From: Bog-473 sp963777485 | GTDB taxonomy: Bacteria > Actinomycetota > Acidimicrobiia > Acidimicrobiales > RAAP-2 | Assembly: GCA_963777485.1 (NCBI GenBank) | Contig: CAVZQP010000002.1 | Location: 186,001 to 250,000 of the forward strand | DNA length: 64,000 bases | Direction: 5' to 3' | Shown: positions 7,586 through 16,394 of the stretch, piece by piece | Layout of the letters: each line of letters opens with the position of its first letter | How positions within the stretch are numbered: the first letter of the stretch is position 1 | Program-made: the position numbers and the translations under genes | The notes under the pieces: model-generated | What the model was told of the DNA's origin: nothing | Databases searched by the model: none | What the model saw: the letters and a program-made list of their open reading frames with translations, nothing else

Positions 7586-8779
7586 ATGAGTGCTCCCACC
7601 ACTCCCGCCGCAGTGATCGTCGATGGTGCCCGTCTCGAGTCGTTGGTCGCGGAGATCGCGGGGGAAGAGGCCTACGCCTTCGACACCGAGTTCCACACCG
7701 AGCGCACGTACGTCCCCGAACTGGCCTTGATCCAGATCGCCTGGGCGGACAAGGTGGCGCTCGTCGATCCGCTCGCGGTGGACCCGGCCCCTCTGGCCGA
7801 GGTCTTCGGCGGCCCGGGCGTCGCCGTGGCGCACGCGGCGACGCAGGACCTCGATGTGCTGATGGCGGCGTGCGGTGTGGTCCCCGCCGTCGTCTTCGAC
7901 ACGCAGATCGTCGCCGGGTTCATCGGTATGTCGACGCCCTCGCTCTCCCGGCTGGTCGACGCCATGCTCGGCGTGCCGCTGCCCAAGGCGGACCGCTTGT
8001 CCGACTGGCTCGAGCGGCCCATGTCGGACCGCCAGCTCGCGTACGCCGTGAGCGACGTCGCCCACCTGCTCGAGCTCCGCGCGGCCTTGACCGACCGGCT
8101 GCGGGGACTGGGCCGGCTCGAATGGGCACTGAGCGAGTGTGATCAGGTGCTCACGGACCGCACCCCGCCGGCCCGGGTGCCCGAGGAGGCCTGGTGGCGA
8201 CTCGGCGACATCCGAAGCATGTCGCGACGTTCCCGGGCGGTGGCCCAGGAGGTCGCCGCCTGGCGCGAGCGCACGGCCGCGGAATCGAACAAGCCCCGGC
8301 GCCAGGTGCTCTCCGACCTCGGGCTGCTCGCGATTTCGCAGCGGCCCCCGCAGAACGAGGCCGAGCTCCGTCGGGCGCGGGGTGTCGACGGCCGTCATCT
8401 GGCGCAGGGAAGGGCGGCCGAGATCCTGGCGGCCATCCGCCGCGGCCTCGACCTCCCCGCCGACCGCCTCCGCATGCCGTCGGCGGGCCGGGAGGCGCAG
8501 GCGCCGGCCGCCGCGGTCGCAGTGTGCTCGGGCATGGTGCGGCAGATCGCCGACGACCTCGATTTCGATCAGACGCTGCTGGCCACGCGCGCCGACATCT
8601 CCCAGTTGCTCTGCAGCGAGGAAAGCCGACTCGACTCGGGCTGGCGGCGCACCATCGTCGGCGACCCGCTCCGGCGCCTCATCGGGGGCGAGGTGGCGGC
8701 CGCCTTCGACCGCCGGGGCCACCTGGTGCTCGAGGAGCGCTCACACCGCCCGGTGCCGGGACCCGGCGACAGCGCCTGA
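7586..8779 (+). CDS. rnd: Ribonuclease D (DEDDy 3'-5' exonuclease with HRDC domain)
   Basis: 397 residues. The DEDDy exonuclease domain fills about residues 10-190. Exo I is FDTEFHTER, Exo II has the Asp in ATQDLDVLM, and Exo III is YAVSDVAHLLEL with the Tyr and final Asp. An HRDC domain follows (EEAWWRLGDI to EILAAIRRGLDLP), then a roughly 100-residue tail. RNase D trims the 3' ends of tRNA precursors and other structured RNAs in the cytoplasm. The ATG at 7586 gives the expected short lead before the Exo I strand. The gene is convergent with the acyl-CoA ligase gene, with a repeat-rich gap between them. Confidence 0.9.
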   Translation: MSAPTTPAAVIVDGARLESLVAEIAGEEAYAFDTEFHTERTYVPELALIQIAWADKVALVDPLAVDPAPLAEVFGGPGVAVAHAATQDLDVLMAACGVVPAVVFDTQIVAGFIGMSTPSLSRLVDAMLGVPLPKADRLSDWLERPMSDRQLAYAVSDVAHLLELRAALTDRLRGLGRLEWALSECDQVLTDRTPPARVPEEAWWRLGDIRSMSRRSRAVAQEVAAWRERTAAESNKPRRQVLSDLGLLAISQRPPQNEAELRRARGVDGRHLAQGRAAEILAAIRRGLDLPADRLRMPSAGREAQAPAAAVAVCSGMVRQIADDLDFDQTLLATRADISQLLCSEESRLDSGWRRTIVGDPLRRLIGGEVAAAFDRRGHLVLEERSHRPVPGPGDSA

Positions 8780-8843
8780 CGGCAGCTGCACGACCTTCGG
8801 CGACCCACCGGATAGCCCCCGGGGGGGCCGGCGCCTCGAGCGT

Positions 8844-9036
8844 CTCCGTATACGGAGTGAAGGTGGCGCGTTGGTGTCTGCTGTATAGGCGGCCCTGTTG
8901 TGGATCCGGCCAATCTCCACAACCCAGAGGTTGTGAAAGTGCGCTTCTACAACGCAGGGGTTGTGAAAAGAGGCGATTTCTACAACAGCAGCGCGTATGC
9001 GATCTGAGGAAGCGCCCGGGGTGGGCGGCGTATACG
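8844..9036. repeat. Array of alternating GTTGT / ACAAC half-sites flanked by GTATAC palindromes
   Basis: GTTGT occurs at 8897, 8930 and 8960; ACAAC at 8919, 8949 and 8982. They alternate with a period near 30-33 bases. Adjacent copies form mutually exclusive inverted repeats: GTTGTGGA (8897-8904) with TCCACAAC (8916-8923), and CACAACC-CAGA-GGTTGTG (8918-8935, a 7-base stem with a 4-base loop). A 14-base perfect palindrome CTCCGTATACGGAG (8844-8857) lies to the left, and CGTATACG (9029-9036) to the right. The element sits in the 341-base gap between two convergent genes, so an ordinary promoter operator is not expected. Confidence 0.75.
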
Positions 9037-9120
9037 AACCGATGAAACACCCCGGGGCGGGGTCCGGCGCTGGGGCAGGGCGGCGGCGGAGCCGAAAAGG
9101 TGACAGGCCCGCCCAGCCGC

Positions 9121-10668
9121 CTAGTTGACCGACTTCCCCCGCCCCGCCCAGTAGGTCTGGCGCAGCTTGTACTTCTGCAGCTTGCCGGTCGCGGTGCGGT
9201 CGAGGGCGTCGCGGAACTCGACGCTCGTCGGCGCCTTGAAGTGCGCCAGCCGGTCCCGGCAGTGCGCGATCAGGTCGGCCGCCGACGTGCTCTCCCCCGG
9301 CCGCACGACCACCAGCGCCTTGATCGTCTCGCCCCACTTCTCGTCGGGCACACCGATCACGGCCACCTCGCCCACCGCGGGGTGCTGATAGAGGCAGTCC
9401 TCCACCTCGATGGAGGAGACGTTCTCGCCCCCGGTGATGATCACGTCCTTCTTGCGGTCCGAGATCACGGTGTAGGCGCCGTCGAGATAGCCGCCGTCGC
9501 CGGTATGGAACCACCCGCCCTCGAGGGCCTTGCCGGTCTCCTCCGGCTGTTCCCAGTAGCCGGCGAACACGTGGTTCGACTGCGCCAGGACCTCGCCGTC
9601 GGTGTCGACCTCGATACGCACGCCGATCGCCGGCGCCCCGGCCCGGCTCAACAGCTGCGAGCGTTCTGCCGGCTCGAGCGTGTCCCACTCGGCCGGCGCC
9701 CGGTTGATCGTCAACAACGGCGCCGTCTCGGTGAGGCCGTAGATCTGGATGAACTCCCACCCGAGCTCGGTCTCGATCCGCTCGATCGTCTTTGACGGCG
9801 GCGGCGCGCCGGCCACGACCATGCGCACCGTCCCGCGCCCGGGCACCGTCCGTCCCGCCGCGGCCCTGGCTTCGGCCGCGGCGAGGATGGCCGCCACCAC
9901 CGCCGGCGCGCCGCACAACAGCGTGACCCCGTGCCGGTCGATCCGCGACAGGATCTCTTCCCCGTCCACCTTGCGCAGCACGATGTGCGTGCCCCCCATG
10001 CCGGTCACGGCATAGGGCATCCCCCATCCATTGCAGTGGAACATCGGCAGCGTGTGCAACAGAACGTCACGATCACTGACGCCCGTGTGCCAGCCGAAGG
10101 CGGCGGCGTTCAGCCAACAGTTGCGCTGCGTCAGCTGCACGCCTTTCGGCCGCGCCGTCGTCCCCGACGTGTAGTTCACCGAGCACGTCGCGTCCTCGTC
10201 CGCCTCCCATCGTTTCGGCTCGGCACCATCGGGCGCCGGCGCGAACAACGCGGCGTCCTCGGTGCCGTCCAGGCGGAACTTGTGGGCCACCTTGATGGCG
10301 TCCACCTCGTCGTCCATGTCGGGGTCGTACAGGAGGACGGACGCCCCGGAGTGCTCGACGACGTAGGCGATCTCGTCGCTCGTCAGGCGGAAGTTGATCG
10401 GCACGAGGACGCGCCCGTAGCCGCTGACCCCGAAGTAGGACACCAGGAACCTCCCGGAGTTGGGGCTCACGATGGCCACCCGTTCCCCGTGCTCGACACC
10501 GAGGTCGTCGAGCGCCAGCGCCATGCCCCTCGCCCGCGACGCGAGCTCGCCGTAGGTCAGGGTGTCGAACGAGCCGGCCACGCCCTGTTCGTCGACCACT
10601 GCGGTCCGGTGCCCGTAGACGAGCGCCGCCCGGTCCATGAAGTCAGCCACCGTGAGTGCGACCCGCAT
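9121..10668 (-). CDS. Fatty-acyl-CoA ligase (AMP-dependent synthetase family)
   Basis: 515 residues. Activates a carboxylic acid to acyl-adenylate and then acyl-CoA. ANL-superfamily motifs are all present: the P-loop YTSGTTARPKGV, YGLTET, the hinge region HTGDGGYLDG and DRKKDVIITGGENV, and the C-terminal catalytic lysine in TATGKLQKYKLR. The HTLPMFHCNGWG segment is typical of medium/long-chain ligases of the FadD or 'DMSP lyase/benzoate-CoA-like' branch; the exact substrate is not evident. It has its own short upstream gap (about 105 bases) before the aldo/keto reductase gene on the same strand. Confidence 0.9.
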   Translation of the reverse strand: MRVALTVADFMDRAALVYGHRTAVVDEQGVAGSFDTLTYGELASRARGMALALDDLGVEHGERVAIVSPNSGRFLVSYFGVSGYGRVLVPINFRLTSDEIAYVVEHSGASVLLYDPDMDDEVDAIKVAHKFRLDGTEDAALFAPAPDGAEPKRWEADEDATCSVNYTSGTTARPKGVQLTQRNCWLNAAAFGWHTGVSDRDVLLHTLPMFHCNGWGMPYAVTGMGGTHIVLRKVDGEEILSRIDRHGVTLLCGAPAVVAAILAAAEARAAAGRTVPGRGTVRMVVAGAPPPSKTIERIETELGWEFIQIYGLTETAPLLTINRAPAEWDTLEPAERSQLLSRAGAPAIGVRIEVDTDGEVLAQSNHVFAGYWEQPEETGKALEGGWFHTGDGGYLDGAYTVISDRKKDVIITGGENVSSIEVEDCLYQHPAVGEVAVIGVPDEKWGETIKALVVVRPGESTSAADLIAHCRDRLAHFKAPTSVEFRDALDRTATGKLQKYKLRQTYWAGRGKSVN

Positions 10669-10773
10669 GCCACCCCCAATCTCTCGGCGCCCATCGGGCG
10701 CACCCCACCGGCGCCGACCATACCGGAACGGCCAGGCGCTCCTCCGAGTGCGCGGCTGCCGGCGACCGCCTCC

Positions 10774-11754
10774 CTAGAAGTGCCCGAGCACCGGATGGGG
10801 TATGTACGGCTTCTCGAGGCGCTCGACCTCGTCCTCGCCCAGTGTGAGTGCTTCGGCGGCCAAGGCGTCCTTCAGATGCTTCTTCTTGGTCGACCCGACG
10901 ATGGGGGCCGTCACACCGGGCTTCTGCAGCAGCCAGGCCAAGGCGACTTGCGCCGAGGGGATGCCACGCGCCGTTGCGACGTCGTTCACCGCGTCGACGA
11001 CGTCGAAGTCGGTCGGCTGGTCGTAGAGGTAGTCCGTGAACGTGTCCGTGGTCGATCGGGTCGTGTGCCGGCCGCCGTCGCGGGTGCGGTTGCCCGCCAG
11101 CATCCCTCGCGCCAGCGGGCTCCACGGGATGCACCCCACGCCCTGATCGAGACAGAGCGGGATCATCTCGCGCTCCTCCTCGCGGTACACGAGGTTGTAG
11201 TGGTTCTGCATCGAGACGAACTTGGCCCAGCCGTGGCGCTCGGCTGTGTGCTGCGCCTTCGCGAACTGCCAGGCGAACATGCTGCTGGCGCCGATGTAGC
11301 GCGCCTTGCCGGCGCGCACGACGTCGTTGAGCGATTCCATCGTCTCCTCGATCGGCGTCCGCTGGTCCCAGCGGTGGATCTGGTAGAGGTCGACGTAGTC
11401 CATCTTCAGCCGCTTCAGGGACGCGTCGATCCCAGAGAGGATGTGTTTGCGGCCCAACCCGCCGCCGTTCTCCCCTGGCGTGACCGGCATGAACACCTTC
11501 GTGGCGATGACGGCCTCGTCCCGGCTCAAGAACTTCGGCACCAGACGGCCGGTCGCCACCTCGCTCGCGCCGCTGGAGTAGGTGTCGGCGGTGTCGAAGA
11601 AGGTCACCCCGCCTTCAACGGCCGCCCGCACGATGGGCTCGGCGGCATCCTCATCGATGACCCAGGGACGTTCGCTCTCGTTGCCGAAGCCCATCATGCC
11701 GAGGCAGACCCTCGAGACGCGCAGCCCCGCAGTGCCCAGATTCGTGTAGTTCAT
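10774..11754 (-). CDS. Aldo/keto reductase
   Basis: 326 residues, full length. NADPH-dependent carbonyl reductase with a TIM-barrel fold. The catalytic tetrad is visible: Asp and Tyr in FFDTADTYSSGASE, Lys in VIATKVFMPV, and His in LYQIHRWD. The sequence resembles the YghZ/YajO-type branch (ERPWVIDED, GRKHILSGIDASLKRL, WSPLARGMLAGN). The substrate is unknown. The start MNYTNLGTAGLRVSRVCLG is the usual family start. Confidence 0.9.
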   Translation of the reverse strand: MNYTNLGTAGLRVSRVCLGMMGFGNESERPWVIDEDAAEPIVRAAVEGGVTFFDTADTYSSGASEVATGRLVPKFLSRDEAVIATKVFMPVTPGENGGGLGRKHILSGIDASLKRLKMDYVDLYQIHRWDQRTPIEETMESLNDVVRAGKARYIGASSMFAWQFAKAQHTAERHGWAKFVSMQNHYNLVYREEEREMIPLCLDQGVGCIPWSPLARGMLAGNRTRDGGRHTTRSTTDTFTDYLYDQPTDFDVVDAVNDVATARGIPSAQVALAWLLQKPGVTAPIVGSTKKKHLKDALAAEALTLGEDEVERLEKPYIPHPVLGHF

Positions 11755-11849
11755 GACTGACCTCGCTTTGCTCGCATCCCGGCAGGCTTACCAGGTGCGG
11801 CGGGTCAGCTGCGCGGGGATCGCCGGGCGGTCAATCCGTGGCGCTGGGG

Positions 11850-12731
11850 TCAGTGACCACCGCCGCCGTTGCCCCCGCCGTCGCCGTCGCCGGGTTGCAC
11901 CTCACCGTGGCCGTCACCGTCACCGCCACCCTGCCCGTGGTCGCCACTTCCGCTGTCACCATGGCCATCGCCTTGCCCGTGGCAGTTTCCGTTCCCGTTG
12001 CCGTTGTCGCCGCCGTTGCCACTCGTGGTGCCGCCGCCATTGCTTCCGTTGCCGCCGCCGCTGTTGGACCCGGCAACGACGGTGGTCGTGGTCGTCGTTG
12101 GCGCTGGCGTTGTCGGTGGCGTCGTCGGTGGCGTCGTCGTTTGAGCCGGTGGCGGCGGAGGAACGGTCGTTGTCGTCGTGGGTGTCGGCGCCGGGAAGGT
12201 GTCAGACACCAAGCTCGTGTGCTGTGAAGCACTGGCGGCCGCGGCGCCAGCGGCTGCGGTCGCCGCAGCCGGCAACGGAGGGCCGATGACAACTGAGCCA
12301 GTGGAGGTGCTCCCGCTGCCGTTCGCTCCAGTGCCCGCTGTGCCATTCCCTCCGGGCAGCCCGGATCCATTCGGTTGGTGGGTGGCTGGTGATTGCCCAC
12401 TCTGCCCGCCACCTTGCGAGCCGGGACCCGAGCTCGCGAGCGGCACACCCACCGGACCACCGCCGACGATGAGAGCGCCCACGACGGACACGGCGGTGCC
12501 GGCGGCACACAGCGACGCGATCGCACGGTCGCGCATCGATCGCCCGAGTGGTGGACGCGGCGTCGTCGCGGCCGCGGCCGCTGCGACAGCCGCGGCGGCG
12601 GCCGGCGCGGCAGCGGCAAGAAGGGCGGGGTCAGCCGCGACCGCCTCAGGCGTCAGCTCCCGGCCGAAGTCGGGTGACGCGAAGACCTCATCTAGGGTCC
12701 TGTAGTCGTCAGCCCGAAACCAGTCGGACAC
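11850..12731 (-). CDS. Single-pass surface protein A of a tandem family, Gly/Asp/His-rich tail
   Basis: 293 residues from the GTG at 12731, chosen for the GGAGG 5 bases upstream and the shared MSD start. The short N-terminal cytoplasmic segment YRTLDEVFASPDFGREL matches the motif LEExFxSxxFGR seen in the two upstream paralogues. An Ala-rich stretch follows, then one hydrophobic segment (AIASLCAAGTAVSVVGALIV). After it comes a long Gly/Ser/Pro/Thr-rich region, ending in a tail of repeated Gly, Asp, His and Asn. The tail could bind metal ions or simply be disordered. No known domain is recognised. The topology suggests a membrane-anchored exported protein with its C-terminus outside. Confidence 0.7.
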   Translation of the reverse strand: MSDWFRADDYRTLDEVFASPDFGRELTPEAVAADPALLAAAAPAAAAAVAAAAAATTPRPPLGRSMRDRAIASLCAAGTAVSVVGALIVGGGPVGVPLASSGPGSQGGGQSGQSPATHQPNGSGLPGGNGTAGTGANGSGSTSTGSVVIGPPLPAAATAAAGAAAASASQHTSLVSDTFPAPTPTTTTTVPPPPPAQTTTPPTTPPTTPAPTTTTTTVVAGSNSGGGNGSNGGGTTSGNGGDNGNGNGNCHGQGDGHGDSGSGDHGQGGGDGDGHGEVQPGDGDGGGNGGGGH

Positions 12732-12996
12732 TGCCCCTCCCAATCCCTCCGCGGGAATCGTCACTCGATCCGAGGGGCTTTCCGGAGTCCACTCCAAGAC
12801 TCCGGGAATTGTTCTGTTGCCCCCTCGTTGTCACCCTATAACTCTTCGTCCGAACAGTGAACACGCCCAACACAACCTGCTGTCAATTTGAACAGAACGC
12901 TCGTTTCCACATGTGAAAACCGAAGCGTGTCACCAGGGTTTGGCGCATGAATTCTGCAGGTTCTGGACGCCTCGGCCATCAGAGACCGACGTCGCC
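12732..12996. other. 265-base intergenic stretch, nothing clear
   Basis: Lies between surface-family genes A and B on the same strand. It contains the ribosome site of gene A and AT-richer sequence (for example GTTCTGTTG and CAATTTGAACAG) that may hold a promoter. No RNA gene or strong hairpin with a T-run was found. Confidence 0.35.
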
Positions 12997-13863
12997 TCAA
13001 GCGCCGGCGGCGGAGCGTCCCAGACTTGTCACCGTTGCACCGACGTTGCCGAGCAATCCGGTGGCCGGAGAAGCAGCCGGAACGGCCTGCGCGAGGTCGC
13101 TCGATGCCGCCGTGACCGTCGAGCCCGCGGTCGAAACCGTGTTGCCGACGGTGGCGAAGACCGGCGTGAGCACACTCCCTCCGCCACCCGGCGACGTGCC
13201 CGTCGGCGACGCCCCGCCACCGGGGGCCGGGGGTGAGGGAGCGACCTCGACCGGTGTCGGGGGTGGCACCGTCACGGTCACCGCTGGCGTTGGGGGGGTC
13301 GTTGCGGCTGTGAGCTGGGCCGCCGGGACCGCGCCCGCGGCGCCTCCCGTCGCGGCGGGTGGTTGACCCGTGCTGGCGCCGGGAGCGTTCGGCGGCATTG
13401 CGGCACCCCCGGGCGCAGGGAGTGGGCCACCGCCTCGCGTCGGCAAGCCGTGGCCCGAGAGCTTTCCCTGCGCCGAGATGGTGGGCTGCTCGGACCGGGA
13501 GCCGGACCCCGACGACATGCCGGCCACGACCAGCGCCGCGGCCGCCACGCCACTGACAGCCCCGATCGCGCCGCGGTAGCGCGTGAGGTCGCGATCCGCA
13601 TCCTCGCCGCCCCTCAGGAGGACGAGGGCCGGCCGCTCGACCGACGCGGCAGTCAGGCCGATGCGGGATGGAGCGGGTGCGGCGATTGCCTCGGGGTGGC
13701 CGAAGAGCTCCGAGAGGAACACCTCTTCGAGGTGGGGCGGATCGGCTGCCTCGACCGTGGTTACCCGAGCGCCCTCCCGCCGCGCCGGCCTCCGCCCGAA
13801 CTCCCACGATCCAAAGATCTCCTCAAGACTGATGACGGCACCAGTCCGCCGCTGGTCGGACAT
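12997..13863 (-). CDS. Single-pass surface protein B of a tandem family
   Basis: 288 residues from the ATG at 13863, preceded by a strong GAAGGAGGG ribosome site. The cytoplasmic N-terminus carries the family motif twice: SLEEIFGSWEFGRRPAR and HLEEVFLSELFGHPE. A segment PALVLLRGGEDADRD follows, then one membrane helix (IGAVSGVAAAALVVAGM). The rest is a long Pro/Ala/Gly/Thr-rich outside region ending in a Ser/Thr/Val-rich conserved tail (LTPVFATVGNTVSTAGS). It is clearly paralogous to the next gene: motifs, order and even the 5' leader are shared. The function is unknown; a surface or envelope role is inferred. Confidence 0.75.
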   Translation of the reverse strand: MSDQRRTGAVISLEEIFGSWEFGRRPARREGARVTTVEAADPPHLEEVFLSELFGHPEAIAAPAPSRIGLTAASVERPALVLLRGGEDADRDLTRYRGAIGAVSGVAAAALVVAGMSSGSGSRSEQPTISAQGKLSGHGLPTRGGGPLPAPGGAAMPPNAPGASTGQPPAATGGAAGAVPAAQLTAATTPPTPAVTVTVPPPTPVEVAPSPPAPGGGASPTGTSPGGGGSVLTPVFATVGNTVSTAGSTVTAASSDLAQAVPAASPATGLLGNVGATVTSLGRSAAGA

Positions 13864-13923
13864 CGATCCCTCCTTCCTCCACCGGATCCCGTCCACGAGG
13901 GGAACACTGATTGCGCCCCTGAC

Positions 13924-14808
13924 CTACTGTTTCAGAACGCCAAGCACGTTCGGCGGGGTTCCCCCGCCCAAGTTGTCGACCGCTGATGTGGCGACGGACC
14001 CGACCGCCTGGATGACCGACGCAACGGGTAACGACTGGCTGACGTCGCCCGACGTCGAGCTCACACTCGAGCCGACACTGGAGACTTCGTTCCCGACCAC
14101 ATTGAGCGCCGGCGTGAGCATGCTGCCTCCGCCCCCACCGCCAGGTGGGGTGCCCGGCGTGGAACCTCCTCCGGCCGGTGCGGGAGTGGCAGGCGGTGTG
14201 GCGGCCCCGCCGCCTGGTGCCCCCTGCGGACTCCAGGTGGCGACGGGCGCGGTGTACGAGGTGAGCACGGCGTCGGTGCCTCCGCGCCCGGGGGCCGCGG
14301 GCGCGCCGGTGCTCGAAGGGTTCGGGAGCCCGGTCGGTCCCACGGGACCGGGTTGGGACCCGCCACGGGAGGCGGTTTGGCCCAGGTTCGATACGGCACC
14401 CTGCGCCTGTTCGGTGACGGGGGCTCGCCCCGGCCCTTGACCCGTCCCCGGGGCCAGACCGGCCACGGCGAGGGCGGCGGCGGCGACACCGCTGACCGCG
14501 GCGATGGCCCGGTGGTGCGTTGTGTCGCGTGCAGTGGCACCCTCCCCACCGCCCTTCAGGAGGACGAGGGTCGGCCGGCCGGAGAGCGCCGGAGCGGGCT
14601 CCTCGACGACCTGGGCCGCCGCGGCGACGACCTCGGGATGTCCGAAGACGTCCGCGAGGAACACCTGCTCGAGCTGCGCCGGCTCCGATGCAACCATGGC
14701 CGGCGCGGTCGATACCGCCCGTGCCGGCCTACGGCCGAATTCACGCGACAGGAACAGCTCCTCGAGATCGAGGACGACACCGGTATCCGTTACTTGTTGG
14801 TCGGACAT
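13924..14808 (-). CDS. Single-pass surface protein C of a tandem family
   Basis: 294 residues, starting MSDQQVTDTG. The N-terminal motif again occurs twice (DLEELFLSREFGRRPAR and QLEQVFLADVFGHPE), followed by PTLVLLKGGGEG, a helix (AIAAVSGVAAAALAVAGLA), a Gly/Pro-rich region and a conserved tail (LTPALNVVGNEVSSVGSSVS). The leader around the start codon (GGAGGGATCG before ATG, and the CGGATCC stretch upstream) is nearly identical to that of gene B, which points to tandem duplication. The chaplin-like gene lies just upstream on the same strand. Function unknown. Confidence 0.75.
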   Translation of the reverse strand: MSDQQVTDTGVVLDLEELFLSREFGRRPARAVSTAPAMVASEPAQLEQVFLADVFGHPEVVAAAAQVVEEPAPALSGRPTLVLLKGGGEGATARDTTHHRAIAAVSGVAAAALAVAGLAPGTGQGPGRAPVTEQAQGAVSNLGQTASRGGSQPGPVGPTGLPNPSSTGAPAAPGRGGTDAVLTSYTAPVATWSPQGAPGGGAATPPATPAPAGGGSTPGTPPGGGGGGSMLTPALNVVGNEVSSVGSSVSSTSGDVSQSLPVASVIQAVGSVATSAVDNLGGGTPPNVLGVLKQ

Positions 14809-14891
14809 CGATCCCTCCTTCCTCCATCGGATCCCGTCCCTGTCGGATAACGCCTCGGGCGTTACCTCCTACTGGTCTCAGCCGGTTGCGT

Positions 14892-16394
14892 TCACGCCTG
14901 GTGTGCTCCCCGCCGCCGGCTGAGGCGGCTGATGGCCAGACCCAGGATCACCGCCGCAGCGCCGATGAGCAGCTCCACCAGGAGCGGAGCGCCGGTCAGG
15001 GCCAGCGGTCCCGACGCAGCGGCAGCGGTGCTGACCGCGGTCGGCGTGACGGCGGCGGCCGTCTGGGCCGGGGTCGTCGTCGGCGGCGTGGTGCTGGGCG
15101 ACGTGCTCACCGTCGGCTGCGGGCAGGAGGCGACGGACGTGCCGCCCAGCGCCACCTCGATGCCGCAGATGGTGATCGGGAGCGTGACGCCCGTGCCGGG
15201 GCTGCCCGGCGTGCCGATCGGGCCGACCTGCGTGCCGGCACCGGTGCAGGTGCCGCTCGCGTTGCCGTCGACCGCCGCCGTGACCGCGCACACCGTGACC
15301 GGGACGTTGACCGGGACACTGCCGGTCGGGTTCGTCGACAGGTGCGAAGGCTCGCACTGGTTGCTCGCCGAACCGGCCACCGCCACGACGATGCTGCAGG
15401 CGTTGATCGGGAGCACGCCGTCGATCGGGGCGCTCTGGCTGACGTTGTTGGTCGGCAGGTCGTTGACGAGCGGGAAACCGGCGACCGGCATGCACATGCC
15501 GGTGCCCTTGCCGTCGACGACTGCGATCACGCCACACGCGGTGATGGGCGCATAGGCGTCCGCCAGCTGGCCCTTCTGCGTCACCGTGTCGGGGTACTGC
15601 GGGCAGTTCGAAGTGCTGTTGCCGTCGATCTCCACGATGATGTCGCACACCGTGACGGGCACCGTGGCGTCGATCACACCGGTCTGCGTGACCTTGCCGT
15701 TGGTGCCGGCGAGGTTGCAGTCACTGGCGGTGTTGCCGACGAGGCCCACGTTGATGGCGCACAGGCTGATCGGTGCGTCGACATTGACGGCACCGGTCTG
15801 CGTCGTGTTGGCCGGGTCCTGCCCGGTCGTCAGGCCGAGCGACTTCGCCGCGGCGCCGAGCAGACCGATCGCGTTGTACTGCGCGGTGATCGGGATGTTG
15901 ATGGTCCCGATGGCAGCGAGTTGCGTGAGGCCGACCGACGTCGTCGAGCAGCTGCTGGCGGCGCTGGCGAACAGGCCGATCGACAGCGAGCACGCGTTGA
16001 TCGGAACGTTGGCGTTCAGGAGTGGCGATGCCTGCGTGGTCGTGTTGGTGTGGGTGAGCGAGTTCTGCCCGGGCAGCAGCGTGCTCCCGATCTCGTTGGC
16101 CAGCGCCGTGATCGGCACCGATATCGAGATGGGCAGCCCGCCGAGCGACGGCGTCGACGGTGCCTTGGCCGGTGTCGACACCTTCGGCGTGGCAACCGGT
16201 GCCGCCGGAGCCGGAGCCGGCGCTGGCGCGGGTGCCGGTGCCGGGGTGCTGGTCGGCGCGGTGATCTTCGGCACCGTGACCGTGGTCGAGGTCGTTCCCG
16301 CGCCCGCCGGCCCGATGCCCGCCAACACGGTGGCGGCGGCCAAAACAAGGCCGCCAGTTGCTACAGCTGTTGATGCAAGAAGTCTCCGCCTCAC
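14892..16394 (-). CDS. Chaplin-like secreted repeat protein with LAxTG sorting signal
   Basis: 500 residues from the GTG at 16394, with AAGGAG just upstream. A signal peptide (MRRRLLASTAVATGG... to about residue 33) is followed by a Pro/Ala/Thr spacer with repeated AP pairs. Nine repeats of about 36-45 residues come next. Seven carry a pair of cysteines about 13 residues apart, as in PVTVCDIIVEIDGNSTSNC and PINACSIVVAVAGSASNQC; repeats 1 and 3 lack them. This cysteine spacing and the hydrophobic/Gly pattern resemble chaplin domains of Streptomyces. The C-terminus has LALTG (about 464-468), a hydrophobic helix and an RRR tail. This is a sortase signal of the LAxTG type known for class E sortases and long chaplins. 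It is predicted to be covalently anchored to the wall. Confidence 0.8.
   Translation of the reverse strand: MRRRLLASTAVATGGLVLAAATVLAGIGPAGAGTTSTTVTVPKITAPTSTPAPAPAPAPAPAPAAPVATPKVSTPAKAPSTPSLGGLPISISVPITALANEIGSTLLPGQNSLTHTNTTTQASPLLNANVPINACSLSIGLFASAASSCSTTSVGLTQLAAIGTINIPITAQYNAIGLLGAAAKSLGLTTGQDPANTTQTGAVNVDAPISLCAINVGLVGNTASDCNLAGTNGKVTQTGVIDATVPVTVCDIIVEIDGNSTSNCPQYPDTVTQKGQLADAYAPITACGVIAVVDGKGTGMCMPVAGFPLVNDLPTNNVSQSAPIDGVLPINACSIVVAVAGSASNQCEPSHLSTNPTGSVPVNVPVTVCAVTAAVDGNASGTCTGAGTQVGPIGTPGSPGTGVTLPITICGIEVALGGTSVASCPQPTVSTSPSTTPPTTTPAQTAAAVTPTAVSTAAAASGPLALTGAPLLVELLIGAAAVILGLAISRLSRRRGAHQA

Noticed and set aside
8897..8986. GTTGT/ACAAC array as integron attC or CRISPR
   Set aside because: The core sequences do not fit RYYYAAC/GTTRRRY, the repeats are imperfect, and there are no unique spacers of regular length or cas/intI genes.
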